Shown here piece by piece: positions 1-5,861 of a stretch of 6,055 nt of DNA (its first letter is position 1; every line of letters starts with the position of its first letter). This DNA is from Terriglobia bacterium. GTDB taxonomy: Bacteria > Acidobacteriota > Terriglobia > UBA7540. Location of the stretch: contig JALHUF010000060.1 of assembly GCA_022866195.1 (NCBI GenBank), forward strand, positions 1-6,055. Reading direction: 5' to 3'. Made by a program: the position numbers and the translations under genes. Under the pieces are notes generated by a model. The model ran no database searches, was not told the DNA's origin, and saw only the letters and a program-made list of their open reading frames with translations.

Positions 1-219
1 GGCTTGAATGCCGTCCATCTGCGGCATCAGCAGGTCGAGCAGGACCACATCGGGAGCCGGGCTACGTCGCACCCGCTCCATAGCCGCAAACCCACTGCTC
101 ACGGTCTCCACTTCGTAGGAGTCGACTTCCAGCAACATCCGCATGTAGCGGAGCATGCTAGGCTCGTCGTCAACGACAAGGATCGTCGAAGGGTTTTTCG
201 CGGTACTAGGGCTCCCCAT
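1..219 (-). CDS. Response regulator, receiver domain (partial, runs off left edge)
   Basis: The 73 visible residues are the first part of a CheY-like receiver domain, which accepts a phosphoryl group from a histidine kinase. The strand-1 motif ILVVDDEP carries the acidic pair D17-D18, and VVLLDLLMPQMDG carries the expected phospho-acceptor D62 followed by the usual MPxMDG turn. The conserved Lys and any output domain lie outside the window, so it could be a single-domain regulator or one with a DNA-binding or enzymatic C-terminus. The ATG at 219 is preceded by AGAGGA (229-234 on the minus strand), which overlaps the kinase stop codon. The 13-base gap therefore suggests translational coupling and one operon with the kinase, its likely partner. 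The family assignment is firm; the output function is unknown. Confidence 0.92.
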   Translation of the reverse strand, partial: MGSPSTAKNPSTILVVDDEPSMLRYMRMLLEVDSYEVETVSSGFAAMERVRRSPAPDVVLLDLLMPQMDGIQA

Positions 220-232
220 ATGAACGGTTCCT

Positions 233-1165
233 CTATACAGGTTTCAGCGGCAACACAACGGAGAACTTGCTTCCCGATCCCGGCTCGCTTTCCACCCAAG
301 TTTTGCCCCCGTGAGCTTGAACCAGACGCCTGACAATCGCCAGGCCCAGCCCCATGCCACCCGGCTCGCTGTCAGGCTGAGGGAGTTTGAAGAAGTCGTC
401 AAAAATCTCCTGGTGGTATTCCGGGGAAATACCTGGTCCTGTATCAGCGACGGTCAGACGCACGGCATCCGCCCCAACCTGTGTGTCCGCTCTTTCCTCG
501 GATGCGCGATGCGCTTGGCCGACGCGGCGGTCCCCAGCGTGCGGCTCCACAGTCAGCCAAACGCTTCCCCCGGTCAGGGTGAACTTCAGCGCGTTTTCCA
601 AGAGGTTCGAGACCACATGCTGCATCTTAGGATAATCAAAAGGAAAAGGCTCCATTCTGTGGTCAACGGGATAGTATAGCGCCACGCCCTTTGCCTGAAA
701 CCGGGTCAACCACACATCGCAGACTTCTGACAGGCAGTCAGTCAAATCTGCCATCTCGAACCTCATCGTTAGCTTGCCCGCCTCGAGCGCTCCTAGCGTC
801 AGGAAATCTTGAATGAATCGCTGCAGGCGGCCGCAACTGGCCTCAGAGTCTGCGAGGATCTGCCGTTGGCGGGCGCTGAGAGGGCCGGGCTTCTCAGTCA
901 GCAGAAGCTCAATGTACCCGGCTACGACCGCCAGGGGGGTCCCCAATTCGTGCGCGGCGGCGGCGCACGCAAGAGCGTGCCGGCGTACTTCTTCCTGCAG
1001 GCGCGCATTGGTCCTCAACACTCCCTCTAGGGTCGCCCCAGAGCGAACTGGCGCGACGCTCGAATCCCCCTCGGGGCCCGAAGAAGCACTGACTAACGCA
1101 TGGTCAGTCCGCTTGGCCTCGCCGTGCCCCTCTCTCTCTGCCGAAGCGTGTTGGTCATTTGGCAT
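233..1165 (-). CDS. Sensor-less cytosolic histidine kinase (HisKA + HATPase_c)
   Basis: This is a two-component histidine kinase that autophosphorylates on His and should phosphorylate the response regulator encoded immediately downstream. With the start used here it has 310 residues. A polar N-terminus of about 45 residues leads into a helical stretch and the HisKA H-box AAHELGTPL with phospho-acceptor H72. The HATPase_c domain has the N-box SNLLENALKF (N187, N191), the G1 box DTGPG (D241) and the G2 box GMGLGL (272-275). A charged insertion at about residues 207-234 separates the N and G1 boxes. No membrane segment, PAS, GAF or HAMP domain is visible, so the input signal must come from a partner or the short N-terminus. 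The ATG at 1165 is chosen because GAGGG lies 9 bases upstream; an in-frame ATG at 1213 (326 residues) has no clear ribosome binding site but cannot be excluded. The H-box has Gly where Arg is common (HELRTPL). Confidence 0.93.
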   Translation of the reverse strand: MPNDQHASAEREGHGEAKRTDHALVSASSGPEGDSSVAPVRSGATLEGVLRTNARLQEEVRRHALACAAAAHELGTPLAVVAGYIELLLTEKPGPLSARQRQILADSEASCGRLQRFIQDFLTLGALEAGKLTMRFEMADLTDCLSEVCDVWLTRFQAKGVALYYPVDHRMEPFPFDYPKMQHVVSNLLENALKFTLTGGSVWLTVEPHAGDRRVGQAHRASEERADTQVGADAVRLTVADTGPGISPEYHQEIFDDFFKLPQPDSEPGGMGLGLAIVRRLVQAHGGKTWVESEPGSGSKFSVVLPLKPV

Positions 1166-1266
1166 AAGGACGAGCCCTCGGACGCAGGATCCCCCTCGGT
1201 CGCGGGCGTTCATGTTGCACGCTGAAGCGACTGAAGCTCCACACAGCTACATCAGTCTTCCTTCTC

Positions 1267-1295
1267 ATAGTGCATGTGTTCCCTGCTGTTGTCAA
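1267..1295 (-). promoter_or_regulatory. Putative sigma-70 promoter for the kinase/regulator operon
   Basis: On the minus strand a perfect -35 hexamer TTGACA (1290-1295) is followed after 17 bases by CACTAT (1267-1272), a weak -10 match with a TG a little upstream. Transcription would start near 1260, upstream of both candidate kinase start codons. The -35 box is strong and the -10 box poor, so this is a moderate call. Confidence 0.4.
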
Positions 1296-1500
1296 GCCTT
1301 GAAGAGCAAAGTCGGTGCCTTTATGCAGCAAAGGGTTGCACTTGTGGGCAACGCTGGCCTTTTGTCGGTAGCCCCAACTGTTCCTAGGGCGTCTGTATCT
1401 CCAGCAATTTGCTTGGGATAACTCGCGGCGCCGAAAACCGGCTGGGTTGGTGGGCTTTGGCCCTCTCTGTGCAGGGCCCCCTTACAAGAGAGGCGGAAGG

Positions 1501-1505
1501 GGAGG
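1501..1505 (+). promoter_or_regulatory. Ribosome binding site that sets the PilZ GTG start
   Basis: GGAGG, within the purine-rich run AGGGGAGG, lies 4 bases before the GTG at 1510. The same reading frame is open further upstream to a TTG at 1447, but that start has no ribosome binding site and would add 21 residues unlike a PilZ domain. Confidence 0.6.
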
Positions 1506-1509
1506 TAGT

Positions 1510-1890
1510 GTGCAGGCACAATTGCGGCCGCAAAGGCCTGAGAGGCGCCTGTGGCAGCGCCTGCCCCTGGCTATTCCTGTTTTTATCTGCGGCACGGATG
1601 AGCACGGCAAGGAATTCCGCGAGTTCACGACTGCACTCAACGTCAGCGCCGGTGGAGCACTGCTAGCGACCCGGCGATATTTGCCTGTTTCCTCGCGGGT
1701 TTCCTTGGAAATCCCGAGCTCTCCTTTTCCTCGCGTGGGTATCGGTTCGGACTTCGTGAGGAATCTGAAGGGACGCTTGGTCACGGTCACTCCTAGCCAG
1801 CATTGCTACTTGTGCGGCTTGAGATTCTCCCATCCATTGATCGATTCGGGCCTGGGCAAACCCCGAAGGAAACAATTTTCCTCGGTGTGA
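1510..1890 (+). CDS. PilZ-domain protein (probable cyclic-di-GMP receptor)
   Basis: This small standalone protein of 126 residues is almost entirely one PilZ domain. Both signature elements are visible: the N-terminal RxxxR motif (R13-L-W-Q-R17, preceded by R12) and the NxSxxG motif (N44-V-S-A-G-G49), followed by the hydrophobic strand pattern GALLATR and later GRLVTV and CGLRFSHPL. In this family those motifs wrap around a cyclic-di-GMP dimer, so ligand binding is likely but not shown. There is no signal peptide or membrane helix, so it should be cytosolic. The GTG at 1510 is chosen for its adjacent GGAGG. The kinase is upstream on the opposite strand, and a sigma-54 activator lies 238 bases downstream in the same direction with its own promoter candidate. 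A role in controlling exopolysaccharide or motility is inferred from the family and neighbours. The C-terminal tail (KPRRKQFSSV) is basic and not part of the fold. Confidence 0.8.
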   Translation: MQAQLRPQRPERRLWQRLPLAIPVFICGTDEHGKEFREFTTALNVSAGGALLATRRYLPVSSRVSLEIPSSPFPRVGIGSDFVRNLKGRLVTVTPSQHCYLCGLRFSHPLIDSGLGKPRRKQFSSV

Positions 1891-1901
1891 AAACATTTTC
1901 C
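1868..1901 (+). repeat. Two AT-rich dyads in tandem, 20 bases apart
   Basis: GGAAACAATTTTCC (1868-1881) and TGAAAACATTTTCC (1888-1901) agree at 11 of 14 positions and are offset by exactly 20 bases, about two helical turns. Each is itself an inverted repeat: AGGAAA with TTTCCT, and GAAAA with TTTTC. They overlap the end of the PilZ gene and lie about 190-210 bases upstream of the predicted sigma-54 start site for the activator gene, within the usual range for enhancer sites. Binding by any protein is inference. Confidence 0.4.
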
Positions 1902-2056
1902 CTTCTTCTGTGACAAGACTGAGCACGCGTTTGTCCATTCTAGCCTGTCCCCCTTCCTCGCCGCGGGACCTCCCATCTTGCTGAAAAATCAGAAACCTTG
2001 GGCCGCTTCTTTGCGCTGAACACGCCTCCTTTTGGCGTTGCCCCGTGTGAACACTT

Positions 2057-2072
2057 TGGTGCTACAATTGCT
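2057..2072 (+). promoter_or_regulatory. Putative sigma-54 promoter upstream of the activator gene (overlaps a -10-like box)
   Basis: TGGTGCT, four bases, then TTGCT gives the invariant GG (2058-2059) and GC (2070-2071) with exactly 10 bases between them. The -12 half is perfect; the -24 half (TGGTGC against TGGCAC) is weaker. The start site would be near 2083, leaving a leader of about 45 bases. TACAAT at 2063-2068 inside this element resembles a sigma-70 -10 box, with TTGCCC at 2038-2043 as a poorly spaced (19-base) -35 candidate. Either sigma factor may therefore be used. Confidence 0.45.
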
Positions 2073-2128
2073 GCTCTAACAATTCCAACTCGACAGTGCA
2101 GCCCAATTAGCTGGAGAGGAGAGTCATA

Positions 2129-3193
2129 GTGGCTCTAAGCGGAGTGAACACATCCCCATTATATGTGCCCCTGGACGATCTGCCGCCCATGGCAGTGATC
2201 TTTGGGCATTCTGAGCCCATGCGGGCAGTGCAGGAGAAAGTGGAGAAAGTGGCGAGCGCAAACGTCCCGGTGCTGATCCAAGGTGAAAGTGGCACGGGTA
2301 AGGAAATCATCGCAAGACTCATCCATCGGCTTTCCCCCTGGCACTCGGGCCCCCTCGTCAAAGTGAACTGCCCCGCCATCCCCGGCACCCTGCTTGAAAG
2401 CGAACTTTTCGGCTACGAGCGGGGAGCTTTCACGGGCGCGTACGGTACCAAGCCGGGCCGGGTGGAACTTGCTCATCGCGGTACGCTATTCCTGGATGAG
2501 ATTGCTGAGCTCGAACCCGCCTTGCAGGCTAAGCTGTTGCAGTTGCTCCAGGATGGGCAGTTCTGCCGGATCGGAGCTCAGGAGGACACACGGGTGGAGG
2601 TGCGCGTCGTCTGCGCCACCAATCGCCAACTGGAACGGGAGATGGAAGTCGGCACTTTTCGCCAGGATCTCTTTTACCGCATCAACGTGCTCAATATGCA
2701 GTTGCCGCCTTTGCGCGAGCGTCGAGAAGACATCCCAGCCCTCGTCAACTACTTCTTGCAGGCCTTCAAGGAGGAGTACGACTGCCAAGCGGCCCCAATC
2801 TCCTCCTGGACTGTTCAGTTGCTGCAAGACTACGGATGGCCTGGGAACATCCGCGAGCTTGAGAACCTGGTAAAGCGCTATGTCATCCTGGGCTCGGAAG
2901 AAGCAATCACGAGCGAGATTCTAGGGCGAGGTCAAGGCGCCTTCAGCCCTGAGATTCCTTCTGACGGGTCGATTCCGTTGAAGACGGTGACGCGACAAGC
3001 GGTGCGCGAACTGGAGGGGAGAATTATCCGCAAAGCCTTGGAGGCCCACAGTTGGAATCGCAAGCAAGTGGCCCGCGCCTTAAGCATCAGCTATCGAGCG
3101 TTGCTCTATAAGATTCGCGAGGCAGGTCTGCCATCAAAGAGGTCGGCACGTAGGGTGGAAGCTATCCCATCCTTCGCGGCAGCCGTGAATTGA
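2129..3193 (+). CDS. Sigma-54-dependent transcriptional activator without receiver domain
   Basis: This 354-residue bacterial enhancer-binding protein should hydrolyse ATP to remodel the closed complex of RNA polymerase with sigma-54. The AAA+ domain (about 22-265) shows Walker A GESGTGKE (52-59), the intact sigma-54-contacting loop GAFTGA (99-104), Walker B TLFLDE (D123, E124), sensor I region VCATNR (161-166), arginine-finger segment FRQDLFYRIN with R178 and R184, and GWPGNIRELEN (236-246). A Fis-type helix-turn-helix follows at about 296-334 (WNRKQVARALSISYRALLYKI). Only about 20 residues precede the AAA+ domain, so there is no receiver, GAF or PAS control module; activity is probably set by a partner protein or by expression level, as known for PspF-type activators. 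The GTG start at 2129 follows a long purine-rich GGAGAGGAGAG with 7 bases from AGGAG. The neighbouring sigma-54 promoter matches make the PEP-CTERM gene and itself plausible targets (inference). Confidence 0.95.
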   Translation: MALSGVNTSPLYVPLDDLPPMAVIFGHSEPMRAVQEKVEKVASANVPVLIQGESGTGKEIIARLIHRLSPWHSGPLVKVNCPAIPGTLLESELFGYERGAFTGAYGTKPGRVELAHRGTLFLDEIAELEPALQAKLLQLLQDGQFCRIGAQEDTRVEVRVVCATNRQLEREMEVGTFRQDLFYRINVLNMQLPPLRERREDIPALVNYFLQAFKEEYDCQAAPISSWTVQLLQDYGWPGNIRELENLVKRYVILGSEEAITSEILGRGQGAFSPEIPSDGSIPLKTVTRQAVRELEGRIIRKALEAHSWNRKQVARALSISYRALLYKIREAGLPSKRSARRVEAIPSFAAAVN

Positions 3194-3223
3194 GGGGAGG
3201 CAACTGAGCGGGCGCTAAGGATG

Positions 3224-4168
3224 TCACTTGGCCTGGGTGGCAGGTGAGTGTATCTGGTGCGTGGGGAGCGCACCTTTCGCGAGCTGGTACTCCAAGTAGT
3301 CTCGCAAGGGCACGAACCGCCCCCCGCTTAACAACTCGCGGATCCGACCCTCCATTCGACCCAAGTTCACGTAGTGCCGCAACTTGGATTTCCACTTCCC
3401 TGGCAGGCGCGGCTGCCCGGGATCAAGTTCCCAAGGATGGAAATACACGACCGCAGGCTGCCCCTCACGTACTCGAAGCCGGCGTAACGCCCAGCGCGTG
3501 TACCACATTGGGAGAAGGCGCAAATAGCCTCCGCCCCCCGCAGGCAGATTCCGGCCCATCACGCGAACGGTGGTCAGTGGAATCTCGAAGATGGATCGCC
3601 CATCGCGACACTCCCATCGGAAGGGGAAGCGCGGCGCTTCGGGCATGCCATAAAGGTCATGCCGTATGGGGAAAACGCTCGAGTCGTAGACAAGGCCTTC
3701 CTGCGCAAGAATATCAAGCGCCCAGAGTGACCTTCGGACGATAGAGAATGAGGGAGCCCGGTATCCGACAACCTTCTGCCCTCCGGCGTCCTCGATTGCA
3801 CCCACTGCCCGGCGGGTGTCCTCCCGAAACTCTTCCGGCTTCAGAAGCCAGATTCGGCGGTGCAGGTAACTGTGACAGCCGACCTCATGGCCCGCGCTGG
3901 CAATCTCCCGGACGAGCTTCGGTTCACGCTCAGCCACCCAGCCCATAACGAAGAAGGTGGCTCGAGCGCCCGCGCGGTCGAGGATTTCCAAGGTGCGGCG
4001 AACGTTGTCAGCTACCCGAGAGGGGTACCGCGGCCACATGTCGGGCGTTATCCGGTCCGCGAACGCCTCGACGTGGTAGTAGTCCTCCACGTCGACGCTC
4101 AGGCCATTGAGGATTCGTGGCCCTTCTTCCAGTGCGTGGTCAAGGTGTTCCACTGTGATATGGGTCAC
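3224..4168 (-). CDS. Polysaccharide deacetylase, XrtA/PEP-CTERM-associated type
   Basis: This 314-residue carbohydrate esterase family 4 (NodB-like) protein is expected to remove N- or O-acetyl groups from an exopolysaccharide using a divalent metal. Catalytic motifs are in order: SVDVEDY (D26 and D29, motif 1), HSYLH (H99 and H103, the metal-binding HxxxH of motif 2), YRAPSF (R137-A-P139, motif 3) and a late HPWELD (H244). The NGLSVDVEDYYHVEAF opening and the C-terminal block LPAGGGGYLRLLP plus VVYFHPWELDPGQPRLP are typical of the subfamily found beside exosortase XrtA and its exopolysaccharide genes. No signal peptide or membrane helix is visible. The start is a GTG at 4168 with only a weak AGAGAC upstream, so the first 20 or so residues are uncertain. 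It ends 30 bases from the convergent activator gene with no clear terminator between them. The subfamily assignment comes from recalled family features, not a search. Confidence 0.9.
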   Translation of the reverse strand: MTHITVEHLDHALEEGPRILNGLSVDVEDYYHVEAFADRITPDMWPRYPSRVADNVRRTLEILDRAGARATFFVMGWVAEREPKLVREIASAGHEVGCHSYLHRRIWLLKPEEFREDTRRAVGAIEDAGGQKVVGYRAPSFSIVRRSLWALDILAQEGLVYDSSVFPIRHDLYGMPEAPRFPFRWECRDGRSIFEIPLTTVRVMGRNLPAGGGGYLRLLPMWYTRWALRRLRVREGQPAVVYFHPWELDPGQPRLPGKWKSKLRHYVNLGRMEGRIRELLSGGRFVPLRDYLEYQLAKGALPTHQIHSPATQAK

Positions 4169-4377
4169 GCAAAGTCTCTGGCGCGTACAAAACCGACGCG
4201 AACGCTCCGGTGCGAACGGAAGGGCCGGGGTCTCAACCCCATCGTGAGATCTCGCAATATCTCAAGCCCCAAGCCTTCCTCCAATGGGAAGCAGGCAATG
4301 ACGTGTCGTGCCAGGAGAAGAGGTCTCGATTCACCGGCAGCCTGAATATAACACGCTTCCTCCGGGGATGCCCGGGT

Positions 4378-4395
4378 CGCTTGGCCTGCCAAGCG
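4378..4395. repeat. Perfect 8-bp inverted repeat in the divergent spacer
   Basis: CGCTTGGC (4378-4385) and GCCAAGCG (4388-4395) are perfect inverted arms separated by CT. No T-run follows on either strand, so an operator-like dyad is more likely than a terminator. It lies about 210 bases upstream of the deacetylase start and about 250-265 bases upstream of the predicted PEP-CTERM transcription start. Confidence 0.45.
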
Positions 4396-4616
4396 CAACG
4401 AGCGGAACTACAACGCGGCGTGCCTGCGGTGATTTCCACAGGGTGCAAGGGGGAAGGGGATGCTCTTCGAATCCTTCCCGAGCCAGAAAGCCCGCGGGCT
4501 CCCGGTTCGCCAGTCTATTTCATCATTCTGTTAAATTGTTTGCATATCGCGACAAATCCCGGCCAGTGGCCATTCTCTAACCAGTTGATTAGACAAGATT
4601 TAAGACAGTCCACATC

Positions 4617-4632
4617 TGGCAGGTGGATTGCT
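4617..4632 (+). promoter_or_regulatory. Sigma-54 promoter of the PEP-CTERM gene
   Basis: TGGCAGG, four bases, then TTGCT matches the sigma-54 consensus TGGCACG-N4-TTGCW at all but one specified base. The invariant GG (4618-4619) and GC (4630-4631) are exactly 10 bases apart. Transcription would begin near 4643, giving a leader of about 85 bases that opens with a small hairpin, GACAG (4644-4648) with CTGTC (4653-4657). Sigma-54 control of PEP-CTERM genes is an established theme in exosortase systems, and an intact sigma-54 activator is encoded 1.5 kb away. Confidence 0.7.
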
Positions 4633-4713
4633 GGTAGAGGATCGACAGTCGGCTGTCCTAACGGCACGGGCAATTGCGCCGACCGTCATATCCTACAAGG
4701 AACGAAGATCTAA

Positions 4714-4720
4714 GGGAGGG
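4714..4720 (+). promoter_or_regulatory. Ribosome binding site that sets the PEP-CTERM start
   Basis: GGGAGGG ends 7 bases before the ATG at 4728. The frame is open upstream to a TTG at 4674, which would add 18 residues in front of the signal peptide and has no ribosome binding site; it is rejected. Confidence 0.75.
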
Positions 4721-4727
4721 TACTTCA

Positions 4728-5489
4728 ATGAGGTTTCGAAAGGGATTACACGTTCTCCTGGTTATTGGGGCTTTGCTTGTGGCGTCGTCTCTGGCCATGG
4801 CTGACCCGATCGACCCGTTTAACACGCGGCCGGTTCCGATCGGGGTTTCCGGTGAGACAACTCTGCAAACCGTCTTAAACTCCATGGGTATGGGTGTGAA
4901 CGCCGCGACGGATCAGCAGACGGCCGGGATGTGGGGATCAAGCACTCTGCTGTATCCCACACTGGCGCCGACAATGATCGTTGAGTATGCCGGGAATGGT
5001 CCTTCCAACATTTTCGGTATTTGGTCCGGCACTGACACCCTTGATGTGACCGTACAGAACATCTTCAAAGGCGCAGCCACTGGTGGCAGCGTGGCTACAT
5101 TGTCATGGGATCTTGCTGGGCTCCTGACAATTACAGGTGACCCGGCACTGGTTTACAACGTCAGCGGTATTCCAGATATCAATCCCTTCGCGTTCGGTTT
5201 CTACATCGACGGACCTGGCGGTCTGTACTATTCAGTTGATCAATTGAACGAAGTGACGGCAGGATATCCCAGCGGGGCTCCGCACTTGCTGGCGTACCGC
5301 AAGGCAGGAACCTCGGACTGGGCACTTGCATTCGAGGATCTGCCATTCCCTGGCACCGACCACGACTACAACGACATGGTTGTGCGGGTAGAGTCAATTG
5401 TTCCCGTGCCCGAGCCTGCGACGCTTACGCTGCTTGGCACCGGCTTGATTGGCTTGGCTGGTCTGGTTCGTAGGAAGTTCAAGAAGTAG
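4728..5489 (+). CDS. PEP-CTERM sorting-domain protein with DUF4114-like segment
   Basis: This exported protein of 253 residues is a predicted exosortase substrate. Residues 1-25 form a classic signal peptide (basic MRFRKGL, hydrophobic core, likely cleavage at SLAMA-D). The C-terminus has the sorting signal VPEP (227-230), a hydrophobic helix (about 233-247) and the basic tail RRKFKK. In known systems the exosortase cuts at this motif and the protein ends up in the outer envelope or in the extracellular matrix. The mature part is rich in Gly, Thr, Ser and Asp, like a beta-rich secreted domain. The segment FEDLPFPGTDHDYNDMVVRV (202-221) matches the acidic end of DUF4114; D211, D213, N215 and D216 could bind calcium (inference). 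The gene stands alone, has a sigma-54 promoter upstream and a hairpin 45 bases after its stop. A structural or matrix role beside exopolysaccharide is likely, but the exact function is unknown. Confidence 0.93.
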   Translation: MRFRKGLHVLLVIGALLVASSLAMADPIDPFNTRPVPIGVSGETTLQTVLNSMGMGVNAATDQQTAGMWGSSTLLYPTLAPTMIVEYAGNGPSNIFGIWSGTDTLDVTVQNIFKGAATGGSVATLSWDLAGLLTITGDPALVYNVSGIPDINPFAFGFYIDGPGGLYYSVDQLNEVTAGYPSGAPHLLAYRKAGTSDWALAFEDLPFPGTDHDYNDMVVRVESIVPVPEPATLTLLGTGLIGLAGLVRRKFKK

Positions 5490-5533
5490 TTAGTCTGGCA
5501 GTTGCCAAGATCTCTTTGGAGACCGCTCCCCAA

Positions 5534-5558
5534 CCCTGCGGCCTAGAGGGCCGCAGGG
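5534..5558 (+). terminator. Terminator-like hairpin after the PEP-CTERM gene
   Basis: CCCTGCGGCC (5534-5543) and GGCCGCAGGG (5549-5558) form a perfect 10-bp GC-rich stem with a 5-base loop TAGAG, 45 bases after the stop codon. The following CTGTGTCT is only mildly T-rich, so intrinsic termination is plausible but not textbook; it could instead stabilise the 3' end of the message. Confidence 0.6.
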
Positions 5559-5723
5559 CTGTGTCTAGGGGGCGACGTCCCGCCTGCTGCCACCATCCGC
5601 GTTTTCGCGACCTGTTCTGCTTGGCCTCTGCCCTCATCCTGCCCCATAGATGCCGCCCCGAAACTCCGCGCCCACACTGCCATCACGTCTTACCTCCCAC
5701 AGGGGTACTGAAAGACCTCCACA

Positions 5724-5787
5724 GCGCGCCTTGCGGCGCGCTTCGCCACGCCGCTGTGCGGAAAGCCTACGGCTTTCCGAAGCGCGC
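5724..5787. repeat. Compound inverted repeat with alternative pairings
   Basis: GCGCGCC (5724-5730) pairs with GGCGCGC (5735-5741) around a TTGC loop. The same right arm is part of GCGCGCTTCG (5736-5745), which pairs perfectly with CGAAGCGCGC (5778-5787). Inside that larger stem sits a 9-bp hairpin, CGGAAAGCC (5759-5767) with GGCTTTCCG (5771-5779), whose end overlaps the outer arm by two bases. The small first stem and the large outer stem cannot form together. Confidence 0.6.
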
Positions 5788-5827
5788 AGGATGACGATAC
5801 TGTTTTTATTTTCCTGGTCTGGGCTTG

Positions 5828-5848
5828 CGGAAAGGTTAAGCCTTTCCG
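5828..5848. repeat. REP-like hairpin, second copy of the CGGAAAG palindrome
   Basis: CGGAAAGG (5828-5835) and CCTTTCCG (5841-5848) form an 8-bp stem with loop TTAAG. The arms and flanks (TGCGGAAAG on the left, CTTTCCGAA on the right) match the hairpin at 5759-5779, so the two look like diverged copies of one palindromic unit 69 bases apart. An imperfect extension pairs CTTGC (5824-5828) with GCAAG (5853-5857). Confidence 0.6.
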
Positions 5849-5861
5849 AACGGCAAGGTGG

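Larger units (their letters stand above)
1214..1509. other. Divergent intergenic region between kinase and PilZ genes
   Basis: This spacer separates the minus-strand kinase operon from the plus-strand PilZ gene. Apart from the kinase promoter candidate it holds a short inverted repeat, GGCCCT (1459-1464) and AGGGCC (1473-1478), just upstream of the PilZ ribosome binding site. No convincing plus-strand sigma-70 or sigma-54 promoter and no recognisable riboswitch was found. The open frames that cross it lack ribosome binding sites or family features. Confidence 0.6.
4169..4727. other. Divergent intergenic region between deacetylase and PEP-CTERM genes
   Basis: This 559-base spacer drives transcription both ways. 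The half near the deacetylase is GC-rich and has open frames on both strands, but none has a convincing start or family signature. The half near the PEP-CTERM gene turns AT-richer from about 4511 and contains a perfect GGCCA-G-TGGCC dyad (4561-4571), a looser TTGT/ACAA pair (4536-4555) and the sigma-54 promoter. No clear promoter for the deacetylase was recognised. Confidence 0.6.

Noticed and set aside
813..1421. Plus-strand 202-residue frame opposite the kinase
   Set aside because: It is antisense to a well-supported histidine kinase, Arg/Ser/Pro/Ala-rich as expected for a shadow frame in GC-rich DNA, and has no family features.
1459..1478. GGCCCT/AGGGCC hairpin as a terminator or cyclic-di-GMP riboswitch upstream of the PilZ gene
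   Set aside because: The stem is only 6 bp with an 8-base loop and no T-run. I could not fit the region to the conserved core of the GEMM cyclic-di-GMP riboswitch.
2394..2873. Plus-strand 159-residue frame inside the activator gene
   Set aside because: It is an out-of-frame shadow of the AAA+ domain, with Ser/Arg/Cys-rich low-complexity sequence and no start signal.
4165..4398. Minus-strand open frame whose stop overlaps the deacetylase GTG start (GTGA overlap)
   Set aside because: The overlap looks like translational coupling, but the frame begins with a TTG that has no ribosome binding site, and the 77-residue product has Arg-rich shadow-like composition and no recognisable domain.
4663..4677. 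Second sigma-54-like element CGGCACG...TTGC before the PEP-CTERM gene
   Set aside because: The -24 half is good, but GG and GC are 11 bases apart instead of 10, which normally abolishes function. It also leaves only about 40 bases to the start codon; the element at 4617-4632 has correct spacing.
5516..5794. Plus-strand 92-residue frame after the PEP-CTERM gene
   Set aside because: It crosses the terminator-like hairpin and the inverted repeats, has no ribosome binding site and encodes Pro/Arg/Cys-rich sequence typical of non-coding DNA.
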